This document shows, in pieces, positions 1 through 7,936 of a stretch of DNA of 64,000 nucleotides (position 1 is its first letter; each line of letters opens with the position of its first letter). The notes beneath the pieces are model-generated. The model worked only from the letters and a program-made list of their open reading frames with translations, made no database searches and was not told the origin of the DNA. Source of the DNA: Pseudomonas putida (GTDB lineage: Bacteria > Pseudomonadota > Gammaproteobacteria > Pseudomonadales > Pseudomonadaceae); assembly GCF_001941965.1 (NCBI RefSeq), contig NZ_MKZO01000026.1, forward strand, positions 21,000 through 84,999, given 5' to 3'. The translations under genes and the position numbers were made by a program.

Positions 1-84
1 ATGCGCCAGGAGATTGCGGGGGCGGAGACGGCGTCTTATCTGAATGCGGTTGGCTTGTACAAGGCGTTGGCCTGGCGGGGGTGA
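1..84 (+). CDS. C-terminal end of an RND-type outer membrane efflux factor (partial)
   Basis: Frame 1 is open from the first base and ends at TGA 82-84. The last residues (TASYLNAVGLYKALAWRG) resemble the C-terminus of NodT/OprM-type outer membrane channels, which typically end in a V-x-LYKALGGGW-like motif. Only 27 residues are in the window, so the identity rests on that tail. The gene begins upstream of the window; a REP palindrome follows 10 bases after the stop. Confidence 0.5.
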   Translation: MRQEIAGAETASYLNAVGLYKALAWRG

Positions 85-94
85 TGTTGTTCTC

Positions 95-183
95 TCGGGC
101 CTCATCGCTGGCAAGCCAGCTCCCACAGTGTCCGTGGCGCTGCCGATCCCTGTGGGAGCTGGCTTGCCAGCGATGAGGCCCGA
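95..183. repeat. REP-type palindrome
   Basis: A perfect 33-base inverted repeat: arm 95-127 and arm 151-183 around a 23-base loop. The arm core (GGCAAGCCAGCTCCCACA) resembles Pseudomonas repetitive extragenic palindromes. It lies between two rightward genes and may attenuate or end transcription of the efflux gene. A related palindrome lies at 3665-3751. Confidence 0.85.
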
Positions 184-260
184 AAGAGCAATAAAAAGCA
201 TGCTGCCCACCCGAAGCCTCTGGCAAACTCCTGTTACACAAGGCAGCCAAGAGCCCCCCG

Positions 261-1034
261 ATGATCGATATCCACAACGTCACCGCTTTCCAGCAGCAGA
301 CCCGCGTGCTGGAGGGCTTTTCCCTGCATATCGGCGAAAGCGAGAAGGTCGCCATCCTTGGCCCCAACGGCGCCGGCAAGAGCACCCTGCTCAAACTGAT
401 CACTCGCGAGCTGTACCCGGTGGAGCGCGAGGGCAGCCATCTGCGCCTGTTCGGCAGCGACACCGTCAACCTCTGGGCCTTGCGTAGCCGTATCGGTTTC
501 GTCTCCCAGGACCTGCAGGACGACTACACCCCCTACACCAAGGCCCTGGACGTGGTGGTCTCCGGCTTCTTCGGTTCCATCGGCGCCCATGGTCATCTGC
601 AACCGAGTGAAGAGCAGTTCGACAAGGCCCGCGAGCTGCTGGCCGTGGTGGAGATGTCCGGGCATGAGCAGACCATGTTCCAGCGCCTGTCCACCGGTCA
701 GCGCCGTCGCCTGCTGCTGGCCCGCGCCCTGGTCCACCAGCCCAGCGCGCTGATCCTCGACGAGCCGGCCAACGGCCTCGACATGGGCGCGAGCCTGGGC
801 ATGCTCAAGCTGATGCGCCGCTTCTGCGGCGCCGAGCACGCGATGATCATCACCACCCACCATATCGACGAGATCATCCCGGAGATCGAGCGGGTGGTGC
901 TGCTGGACAAGGGCCGCATCGTCGCCGACGGGCCCAAGGCCGAGGTGCTGACCAGCGAACGCCTGTCCGCCCTGTACCAGACCGACCTGCGCCTGACCGA
1001 ACAGGATGGCTGGTACCGTTGCTGGCACGGTTGA
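261..1034 (+). CDS. ABC transporter ATP-binding protein
   Basis: 257 aa, one complete nucleotide-binding domain of ordinary length. Walker A GPNGAGKS lies at residues 34-41, the Q-loop Gln near 83, an ABC signature variant LSTGQ at 143-147, Walker B LILDE at 164-168, and the H-loop His at about 200. No membrane segments and no permease gene adjoin it, so its partner is encoded elsewhere or it acts as a stand-alone ATPase. Orphan Pseudomonas ATPases of this general size exist, but I cannot name a substrate. No strong Shine-Dalgarno is visible before ATG 261. The next gene starts 23 bases downstream in the same direction and may be co-transcribed. Confidence 0.85.
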   Translation: MIDIHNVTAFQQQTRVLEGFSLHIGESEKVAILGPNGAGKSTLLKLITRELYPVEREGSHLRLFGSDTVNLWALRSRIGFVSQDLQDDYTPYTKALDVVVSGFFGSIGAHGHLQPSEEQFDKARELLAVVEMSGHEQTMFQRLSTGQRRRLLLARALVHQPSALILDEPANGLDMGASLGMLKLMRRFCGAEHAMIITTHHIDEIIPEIERVVLLDKGRIVADGPKAEVLTSERLSALYQTDLRLTEQDGWYRCWHG

Positions 1035-1057
1035 TTCACTAAAGGGAGCTTTACGCA

Positions 1058-1687
1058 ATGACAGGAGTTCGATCGGGCTTCAAGGCACTGGCGGTCGGTC
1101 TGTGCCTGCTGGCGCTGCAGCCGGCGTTCGCCGTGGACAAGAAAAGAAGCCTCGATGCCAAGCGCTGGTACACCGTGGCGGAGCTCAAGGAGACACTCAA
1201 GCGCGATTACCCGTCCCACTACGACCGGGCGTTCCACAAGTCGGTGACCTGGGTATTCGCCGAGGACGGGTTCTTCACTCCCGGTTCGACGCGCTACATA
1301 AAGCTGCCGCTGAGCAAACCGATCATCGAGTCGGACAACAACTGGTGGCGGGTGGCAGACAAAGGCAAGGACCTGGACGCGGAGATCGACCGACGTTGCG
1401 TGCTGGCGCTCACCCGTGCCCTGGGATATATGAAGGATCAGGCAAGCCGGGAGCTGCGCTGGACCGACGTCAAGGAAGGAGTGATCGACGGGGTGCGCAG
1501 CGGCGTGCTGAGCACCGCGCCGCTCGACCTGACCAGGCGCAAGGACCAGAAGATCGGCATGATCAGGCCGGAGGGCGACTTCCGGTTGCTGTGCAATGTC
1601 TACAAGTCGACCAAGAAGGATCCCGACCTGTTCTTCCAATACTCGGTGGTGCTGACCGCGACCAGTGTCTACGGCAAGCTTCCCTAG
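1058..1687 (+). CDS. Secreted protein of unknown function
   Basis: 209 aa with a clear signal peptide (hydrophobic residues 8-20, cleavage probably after ALQPAFA at about residue 25). The mature part is mixed charged/hydrophobic with two Cys and no further membrane segments, so a soluble periplasmic protein is likely. A good ribosome site (AAGGGAG) precedes ATG 1058. It follows the ABC ATPase closely and converges with the PBP2 gene, only 3 bases apart. I do not recognise the family. Confidence 0.75.
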   Translation: MTGVRSGFKALAVGLCLLALQPAFAVDKKRSLDAKRWYTVAELKETLKRDYPSHYDRAFHKSVTWVFAEDGFFTPGSTRYIKLPLSKPIIESDNNWWRVADKGKDLDAEIDRRCVLALTRALGYMKDQASRELRWTDVKEGVIDGVRSGVLSTAPLDLTRRKDQKIGMIRPEGDFRLLCNVYKSTKKDPDLFFQYSVVLTATSVYGKLP

Positions 1688-1690
1688 GGA

Positions 1691-3568
1691 TCACCTGGCC
1701 TGGGCGATACCTGCATACTGCGCTTTCAGGTGCCCCTGGTCGTCCAGCAGGTAGGCATCCATCACTTCACGCACCACCGGCCCGGCCACCCGGCCGCCGG
1801 CCTCGCCGTTCTCGATCATCACCGCCACCACCACGCTGGGGTGGTCGGCGGGGGCGAAGCCGACGAACAGGGCGTTGTCGCGGTGCCGCTCGAGGGTCTT
1901 GTTGCGGTTGTAGCGCTCGCCCTGCTTGATCGCCACCACCTGGGCCGTGCCGCTTTTGCCGGCGATGCGGTACTGGGCGCCGGCCGCTGCGGCGCGGGCG
2001 ATGCCGCGCGGGTCGTGCATGACCATCTGCATGCCCTGGTTGACCTGGTCCCAGGCGTGGCTGTCGTGCAGCACGATGTCCGGCATGGGGTTCGGATCGA
2101 CGGGCTCGACGCCACCCACGCTCATGGCCAGGTGCGGGCGGTGCCACTTGCCCTTGCTGGCCAGCAGGCTGGTGGCCTGGGCCAGTTGCAGCGGGGTGAC
2201 CTGCATGTAGCCCTGGCCGATGCCGAGGATCAGCGTCTCGCCGGGGAACCAGGCCTGGCGGCGGGTCGCGCGTTTCCACTGTTGTGACGGCATCAGCCCC
2301 GGCGCCTCCTCGAACATGTCCAGCGAGACCTTCTCGCCCAGGCCGAAACGCGCCATGTAGTCGTGCAGGCGGTCGATGCCCAGCTTGTGCGCCAGGTCGT
2401 AGAAGTAGGTGTCGTTGGAACGCATGATCGCCGTGTACATGTCCACCCAGCCGTCGCCGCTGCGGTTCCAGTTGCGGTATTTGTGGTCGTAGTTGGGCAG
2501 CTCGTAGTAGCCCGGGTCGAAGACCCTGCTGCCGGGGGTGGTCGCGCCGCTGTCGAGGCCGGCGATGGCCACTTCCGGCTTGATCGTCGAGCCGGGCGCA
2601 TACAGCCCGCGCAGCACGCGGTTGAACAGCGGTCGGTCGATGGAGTCGCGCAGGGCGGCGTACTGCTTGAAGCTGATGCCCTTGACGAACAGGTTGGGGT
2701 CGAAGCTCGGGTTGCTGACCATCGCCAGTACGTCGCCATTGGCCGGGTCGAGCACCACCACCGAGCCACGGCGATCGCCCAGGGCGTGCTCGGCAGCCAG
2801 TTGCAGATGCGAGTCGATGCTCAGGACGATGTTTTTCCCGGGCACCGGGTCCTTGTGGTTGAGCACGCGCATCACCCGGCCCTGGGCGTTGGTCTCGACT
2901 TCCTCGTAGCCGACCTGGCCGTGCAGTTCGTTCTCGTAGAAGCGCTCGATCCCGGTCTTGCCGATCGACTGGGTACCGCGGTACTGGGTGCTGTCGAGGA
3001 CCTTGGCTTCCTTCTCGTTGATCCGCCCGACGTAGCCCACGGAATGGGCGAAGTGCTCGGCCAGCGGGTACTCGCGGATGAACTGCGGCTCGACGTCCAG
3101 GCCGGGCAGGCGGAACTGGTTGACCGCGATCAGGGCGATCTGTTCTTCGCTCAGGCCGACCATCAGGGTCACCGGCTCGAAGGGTTTGCGGCCGCGGCGC
3201 AGGTCCTTGTCGAACTGGCGGCGGTCGTCTTCGCCGAGGCCCAGGACCAGGGCCAGGGTGTCCAGGGTCGCCGCCGAATCACCGGCGCGCTCGCGGGTCA
3301 TGGTCAGGTCGAAGCTGGGCTTGTTGTCGGCCAGGACCACGCCGTTGCGGTCGTAGATCAGCCCGCGCTCGGGCGGGATGGGCAGGACGTGGACCCGGTT
3401 GTTTTCCGAGACGGCGGTCTGCTGGTCGTGCTGCAGCACCTGCAGGACATAGAGGCGACCCACGAGCACGGCGACCAGGGTCAGGACCAGGATGGCGCAG
3501 GCGACCAGCCGGCGGTTGACCAGGTGCTGTTCCTTTTCGTGGTCCTTGAGGGGGATGGGCTGTGGCAT
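1691..3568 (-). CDS. mrdA: Penicillin-binding protein 2 (elongasome transpeptidase)
   Basis: 625 aa. One N-terminal membrane anchor at about residues 20-42, a PBP dimerisation domain, then the transpeptidase domain. The catalytic serine is in STIK (327-330), the second motif is SND (384-386, the SxD form typical of PBP2), and KSGT is at 538-541. It cross-links peptidoglycan for cylindrical growth with RodA/MreBCD. The usual rodA/rlmH/mltB neighbours are absent, so this may be the second, stand-alone PBP2 copy that pseudomonads carry. Start ATG 3568 gives the normal length. An antisense ORF of 473 aa on the other strand is a high-GC shadow. Confidence 0.93.
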   Translation of the reverse strand: MPQPIPLKDHEKEQHLVNRRLVACAILVLTLVAVLVGRLYVLQVLQHDQQTAVSENNRVHVLPIPPERGLIYDRNGVVLADNKPSFDLTMTRERAGDSAATLDTLALVLGLGEDDRRQFDKDLRRGRKPFEPVTLMVGLSEEQIALIAVNQFRLPGLDVEPQFIREYPLAEHFAHSVGYVGRINEKEAKVLDSTQYRGTQSIGKTGIERFYENELHGQVGYEEVETNAQGRVMRVLNHKDPVPGKNIVLSIDSHLQLAAEHALGDRRGSVVVLDPANGDVLAMVSNPSFDPNLFVKGISFKQYAALRDSIDRPLFNRVLRGLYAPGSTIKPEVAIAGLDSGATTPGSRVFDPGYYELPNYDHKYRNWNRSGDGWVDMYTAIMRSNDTYFYDLAHKLGIDRLHDYMARFGLGEKVSLDMFEEAPGLMPSQQWKRATRRQAWFPGETLILGIGQGYMQVTPLQLAQATSLLASKGKWHRPHLAMSVGGVEPVDPNPMPDIVLHDSHAWDQVNQGMQMVMHDPRGIARAAAAGAQYRIAGKSGTAQVVAIKQGERYNRNKTLERHRDNALFVGFAPADHPSVVVAVMIENGEAGGRVAGPVVREVMDAYLLDDQGHLKAQYAGIAQAR

Positions 3569-3664
3569 GGACGTGTTTCGGGCAGCGGGCGGGCGATGCT
3601 ACGCGTTACCAGCGCGTTCAGGGGCGAATATGAAGACTTGTTCATGTGGATTCATGAAGGGCGG

Positions 3665-3751
3665 GGTTGTCTGATCTGGCCTCATCGCTGGCAAGCCCAC
3701 ACGGACCCTGTGGGAGCTGGCTTGCCAGCGATGAGGCCAGATCAGACAACC
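3665..3751. repeat. REP-type palindrome between mrdA and porin genes
   Basis: A perfect 31-base inverted repeat: arms 3665-3695 and 3721-3751. It shares the core CTGGCTTGCCAGCGATGAGG with the repeat at 95-183. It sits 12 bases beyond the porin stop codon, on the 3' side of the leftward mva cluster, and could act as transcript end or stabiliser. Confidence 0.85.
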
Positions 3752-3762
3752 CAGGTTGGCTG

Positions 3763-5013
3763 TCAGAGCAGAGAAAGTGGATAGCTCACGATCACCCGAT
3801 GCTCATCGAACTCATTGCTGCTGAAATCCCGCCGCAAGGTCGAACTGCGCCACCTCAGCGTCAGGTCGCGCAGCGCCCCGCTCTGGATCGTGTACGCCAG
3901 TTCGCTCTCGCGCCCCCATTCCTTGCCATCCTTCACGCTACCGACCTGTACCTGATCGCCACTGATATAGCGCGTCATGAACTGCAGCCCCGGCAACCCG
4001 TCCACCGCGAAATCATGGTCATAGCGCACCTGCCATGAGCGCTCATGGGCATTGTCATAGCTGGAGTTGTAGCTGTCGTTGGCCAGGCTGGTGCCCGCCG
4101 TACCATTGACCCGCATCCAGCCGGTGTCGCCGCTGACCTTCTGCAGGCCCAGATAGAAAGTGTGCCCACCGGTGCGCGCCGAGAGCATTAGCGAGGCGGT
4201 GCGGTTGTCCATGTCGCCGGCCAGCGAGCGGCCGCTGTCCTTGCCGGTGAAGTAGCCGAGGTTGGCACCCAGGGTCCAGGTGCCCACGGCCTGGCGGTGG
4301 GTCAGGTTGTAGTACTGCTGCTGGTAGATGTCCTGCAGGTCCGAATGCCAGACACCGACCAGGGTCGCCTTGTCGTTGAACAGGTACTCGCCACCGAGGA
4401 TATCCAGGCGGTCCGAGGTAGCGCCGGGGCGGCCGGACATGAACATATCGTCCATGCTCGCGTCGTTGCGCGGGCTGTTGCCCCGGAAGCGCGCGCCGTA
4501 GAGGGTCAGGTCGGTGATTTCCCGGGAGGTGACCTGGGCGCCCTGGAAGGTCTGCGGCAGCGAGCGGCCGTCGTCCGAGCGCAGCACCGGGAGCATGGGC
4601 GACCATTCGCCAACCTTCAGCTCGGTCGCGGAAAACCGCGCTTTCCCGGCCACCGCGAGACGCCCGAAATCATCCGCCGGACGCCCGTCGTCATGCACCG
4701 GCAGCAGTTGCGTGTTGGCCGTGCCACGACCACCGTCGAGTTTCACCGAATACAGCCCCAGCACATCCACGCCGAAGCCCACGGTGCCCTGGGTAAACCC
4801 CGAGCGGGCGTCGAGGATGAAACTCTGGGTCCACTCCTCGGCCTTGCCTTGCGGATACGCCGGATCGACGAAATTGCGGTTGATATAGAAGTTGCGCAGG
4901 GTCAGGCCGGCCTTGGCGTCTTCGACGAAACCGGCGGCCTGGGCAGTGCCGGCGCCGAACAGCAGGCAGGCGCAGGCCGCCGGGAGACGGCGTGGGGAGC
5001 AAAGGATATTCAT
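3763..5013 (-). CDS. OprD-family outer membrane porin
   Basis: 416 aa from ATG 5013, chosen over the upstream in-frame start at 5049 because AAAGGAA lies just before it and the signal peptide then starts normally (MNILCSPRRLPAA...AQA). The mature protein opens AGFVEDAKAGLTLRNFYINR, characteristic of OprD-type specific porins, and ends in a hydrophobic strand (VIVSYPLSLL). Length and alternating beta pattern fit an 18-strand channel. As the last gene of the leftward mva cluster it probably admits mevalonate or a related acid through the outer membrane. The substrate is inferred from context only. Confidence 0.88.
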   Translation of the reverse strand: MNILCSPRRLPAACACLLFGAGTAQAAGFVEDAKAGLTLRNFYINRNFVDPAYPQGKAEEWTQSFILDARSGFTQGTVGFGVDVLGLYSVKLDGGRGTANTQLLPVHDDGRPADDFGRLAVAGKARFSATELKVGEWSPMLPVLRSDDGRSLPQTFQGAQVTSREITDLTLYGARFRGNSPRNDASMDDMFMSGRPGATSDRLDILGGEYLFNDKATLVGVWHSDLQDIYQQQYYNLTHRQAVGTWTLGANLGYFTGKDSGRSLAGDMDNRTASLMLSARTGGHTFYLGLQKVSGDTGWMRVNGTAGTSLANDSYNSSYDNAHERSWQVRYDHDFAVDGLPGLQFMTRYISGDQVQVGSVKDGKEWGRESELAYTIQSGALRDLTLRWRSSTLRRDFSSNEFDEHRVIVSYPLSLL

Positions 5014-5090
5014 TGTTGTTGTTCCTTTCTTGCGGGCGAGTGAAATCACGCAGCCGCCGCAGGCTGCGTGGGAAAAGGTGAAGGGTCAGG

Positions 5091-6473
5091 TCAGGCGAGC
5101 AGGGCGACGATAGCCGGCACGCTGAGCACGGCGGTGTAGTACCCCATGAACTGCACGCCGATATTGAAGCCGATGAAGCGCTGCAGGAAGCCGCCCAGCA
5201 GGCCGATGGTGAGGATCACCAGCAGGCCCAGCAGACCGCCTTCCCACAGGCCGATCACCAGGATCAGGCCGACGAAGGTGGCGATCACCGCCTCGTGGCT
5301 GATGCGCCGTGACACGAACGAGGCGGCGCGGTGGGCGAAGTTCATCGAGAACGGGTAGGCGATGAGGATGGCGATCAACACCGCGAGCATGCCGAAGGCC
5401 AGGAACTCACTGGCGCTGAGCAGGTTGTGCAGGTTGTTCACCTGGCCGGTGGCGCTGTCCACGGTAAAGCGTGGCGGGGCGTTGAACAGCGGCGCGGCCG
5501 GGCCGGCAGCCACCGGGCTGAGCGGCAGGCCGAAGGCGATCAGCGGGATCAGCGCCTCGGCGATATAGGTGGATTCGGTCACCCCGTTGCGCACGCTGAT
5601 CACCGAGGTCAGGCGGTGATAGGCGTGCTTGATGCGCGCCCCGACCACTTCGCCGAGGATCACCGTCATCGCCACCGGGCTGAACACGAAGGTGGCGCTG
5701 GACACTGTGGCGGTGGCCAGGGTCCAGCCGGCCTGGCGGCGGTCGAGGACCTTCAGCGGGTTGGGGAACCAGCCGCCCCAGCTCTTCACGTCCGGCGACA
5801 GGGAGAAGGTCCGTGGTTCGCTGCGCTTCATCCGCGCCCGCTCGGCCGGGGCGAGCATGGCGAACAGCGCGGCGATCAGCGGGCCGATGGCGATACCGAG
5901 GAAGTAGCTGACGCTGAGCTTGACCCCGTGCTGGCCGGTGAAGGTCTGCAGGGCGATGATCACCAGCACGAACGGCAGCAGCGCCAGCACCGAGGCCCAG
6001 CGGCCGGCGGAAAAGTACGCGATGGTCGTCGCTGCGGCGAGGAACACCCAGGGCGCCGCCTGCTTGATCCCGTCGCCGAACGGCGCCAGCAGCACGGCGA
6101 ACAGCACCGCCAGCGGTACCGCCACCAATGCAGCGATCACCGCCCCGGAGATCATCTTGCGCAGGGCGATATGCGGCACGCCGAGGTTGCGCAGGAAGTT
6201 CGCCTCGCGCATCAGCGGCGTGGCCATGGTGTCGCCGGGGATGCCGAGCAGGGCGGTGGGTACGGCGTGGGTCATGTGCTTGGCCACGGCGCCGGCGAGG
6301 AAGAAGGTGAAAACCCCGGCGGCAGGAACGCCGAGCAGCACCACCAGCAGGGTCAGCGGGGCCAGGGTGGTGGTCTCGTCGCTGCCGGAGATCAGGCCGA
6401 TGGCGGAAAACACCACGGCGCCGATCACGCCCATCAGGGCGGCGATCAGGATCTGGTCGAACAGGGCTTCCAT
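5091..6473 (-). CDS. TctA-like large permease of a tripartite tricarboxylate-type transporter
   Basis: 460 aa, about a dozen hydrophobic segments. The early motif ETTTLAPLTLLVVLLGVPAAG and the following HAVPTALLGIPGDTMATPLM match the conserved core of TctA large permeases. It overlaps the small membrane subunit gene by one base (TGATG), showing translational coupling. No TctC-type periplasmic binding protein is encoded in the cluster, which is unusual for the family. Placed between mvaB and a porin, it most likely imports mevalonate or another substrate of the HMG-CoA route; that assignment is inference. Confidence 0.8.
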   Translation of the reverse strand: MEALFDQILIAALMGVIGAVVFSAIGLISGSDETTTLAPLTLLVVLLGVPAAGVFTFFLAGAVAKHMTHAVPTALLGIPGDTMATPLMREANFLRNLGVPHIALRKMISGAVIAALVAVPLAVLFAVLLAPFGDGIKQAAPWVFLAAATTIAYFSAGRWASVLALLPFVLVIIALQTFTGQHGVKLSVSYFLGIAIGPLIAALFAMLAPAERARMKRSEPRTFSLSPDVKSWGGWFPNPLKVLDRRQAGWTLATATVSSATFVFSPVAMTVILGEVVGARIKHAYHRLTSVISVRNGVTESTYIAEALIPLIAFGLPLSPVAAGPAAPLFNAPPRFTVDSATGQVNNLHNLLSASEFLAFGMLAVLIAILIAYPFSMNFAHRAASFVSRRISHEAVIATFVGLILVIGLWEGGLLGLLVILTIGLLGGFLQRFIGFNIGVQFMGYYTAVLSVPAIVALLA

Positions 6474-6925
6474 CAGGCGGTACCTCCCTTCAGGGCTGGG
6501 GTGGTGGTGACGGTGCGGGTAGTGCTGGCGGGTTCGGCCTCATCGAACAGTTGCTCCAGGCCCAGTTCGCGCAGCTCGGCGCGGACTTCCGGCGGCAGAT
6601 CGGAGAGTTGGCCGATGCCGCCGTATTCGCTGCGCAGCTCTTCGATCACCTGCTGGCGCCAGGCCGGGTCGGCGACGTGTTCCACCACATGGCGCTTGGG
6701 CTTGAACAGGCAGGCGCTGACGCCACCGCCCAGCAGCGAGCCGAGGATGCCGAGGAGCATGGCGTAGGCGCGGGCCATCTGGGCGGACTCGACCCAGCCC
6801 GTCAGCAGGTGCTCGGCGAGGAAGAAGATGCCCAGGCTGAAGGCGGCGCCGATGGCGATGGAGGCGACCAGGTGGCGGCTGTCCACGGTGTCGCCCCAGA
6901 CTTCGTAGAGGTTGTCGTCAGCCAT
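6473..6925 (-). CDS. Small membrane subunit partnering the TctA-like permease
   Basis: 150 aa from ATG 6925, preceded by a strong GGAGGTG. A longer reading from TTG 6964 lacks such a site. Two hydrophobic segments (about residues 17-36 and 48-70) are followed by a soluble acidic C-terminus. The position directly before the large permease corresponds to TctB, although the sequence is shorter and carries an extra cytoplasmic tail. It probably forms the membrane complex with the downstream permease. Confidence 0.7.
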   Translation of the reverse strand: MADDNLYEVWGDTVDSRHLVASIAIGAAFSLGIFFLAEHLLTGWVESAQMARAYAMLLGILGSLLGGGVSACLFKPKRHVVEHVADPAWRQQVIEELRSEYGGIGQLSDLPPEVRAELRELGLEQLFDEAEPASTTRTVTTTPALKGGTA

Positions 6926-6971
6926 GATCCACCTCCGTGAGGCGGGAGTGCAGGCGGCATTCAAGTGTCAT
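6918..6971 (-). CDS. Possible 17-residue leader peptide
   Basis: ATG 6971 has a good AGGAGA six bases upstream. The frame reads MTLECRLHSRLTEVDHG and stops at 6918, overlapping the start of the small transporter subunit. This geometry would allow translational coupling of the transporter genes. No amino-acid bias that would indicate attenuation is visible. It may equally be chance. Confidence 0.25.
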   Translation of the reverse strand: MTLECRLHSRLTEVDHG

Positions 6972-7027
6972 CGGAATTCTCCTGCCCTTGCGGGCTTGTT
7001 GTTTTTGTTCGGGAGCCAGGATCGGGT

Positions 7028-7936
7028 TCAGCGGTGTTGTGCGCTCCTTGCCGCTAGGGCCAGGCCTGCACGGGAGCGGTTGGCGATGCCCAGCTCCGCG
7101 CTGATCCAGGTGCCGACCCGGGCCACTGCGTCCAGGTCCACGTCGGTCTGGAAACCCATGCCGTGCAGCAGGTAGAGCACGTCCTCGGTCGCCACGTTGC
7201 CGCTGGCGCCGGGGGAATAGGGGCAGCCACCGAGGCCGGCGACCGAGCTGTCGAAGGTGCGTACCCCCTGCGACAGCGCGGCCTGGACATTGGCGATGGC
7301 CATGCCCCAGGTGTCATGGAAATGCCCGGCCAGGGCTTCGACCGGCACGTCACGGGCGCAGTGCTCGATCAGGCGGGCGGTCTCGTCCGGGCGGCCTGCG
7401 CCGATGGTGTCGCCCAGGCTGATCTCGTAGCAGCCCAGTGCATGCAAGCGGCGCGCTACCGCTGCCACGGCTTCTGGCTCCACTGCACCGCTGAACGGGC
7501 AGCCGAGCACGCAGGATACATAGCCGCGCACCCGGACACCCGCCGCTTTGGCGGTTTGCAGCACCGGAGTGAAGCGCTCGAAGCTCTCGTCGATGGAACA
7601 GTTGATGTTGTTGCGCGAGAACGCCTCGGAGGCGGCGGCGAACACCGCCACCTCCCGGCAGCCAGCGCGCAGTGCGGCGTCGAGGCCCTGGCCGTTGGGC
7701 ACCAGGGCTGCGTAGTTCACCCCGTCGTCCTGCGGCAGGCGCTGGAACACCGCCTCGCTATCAGCCATCTGCGGCACCCAGCGCGGCGACACGAAGGCGC
7801 CGCCCTCGATATGCCGCAGGCCGGTGGCGGCCAGTTTGCCGATCAGGGCCAGGCGGGTGTCCACCGACAGGCGCCGGGGCTCGTTCTGCAAACCGTCCCG
7901 CGGGCCGACCTCGAAGATCCTGACCTGCATGGTCAT
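7028..7936 (-). CDS. mvaB: Hydroxymethylglutaryl-CoA lyase
   Basis: 302 aa, TIM-barrel HMG-CoA lyase/DRE-TIM family. It opens with VRIFEVGPRDGLQNE (metal- and substrate-binding strand 1), carries HFHDTWG at about 205-211, and has the catalytic cysteine in GLGGCPYSPGASGNVATED (Cys238). It splits HMG-CoA to acetoacetate and acetyl-CoA in the cytoplasm. It overlaps mvaA by ATGA, so the two are translationally coupled, as in the P. mevalonii mvaAB operon. A second in-frame ATG at 7930 is a possible alternative start. Confidence 0.95.
   Translation of the reverse strand: MTMQVRIFEVGPRDGLQNEPRRLSVDTRLALIGKLAATGLRHIEGGAFVSPRWVPQMADSEAVFQRLPQDDGVNYAALVPNGQGLDAALRAGCREVAVFAAASEAFSRNNINCSIDESFERFTPVLQTAKAAGVRVRGYVSCVLGCPFSGAVEPEAVAAVARRLHALGCYEISLGDTIGAGRPDETARLIEHCARDVPVEALAGHFHDTWGMAIANVQAALSQGVRTFDSSVAGLGGCPYSPGASGNVATEDVLYLLHGMGFQTDVDLDAVARVGTWISAELGIANRSRAGLALAARSAQHR

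Noticed and set aside
2363..3784. Rightward 473-aa ORF antisense to mrdA
   Set aside because: Complementary frame of a conserved PBP2 gene in high-GC DNA.
5331..6767. Rightward 478-aa ORF antisense to the permease
   Set aside because: His/Gly/Gln-rich shadow of a membrane protein gene.
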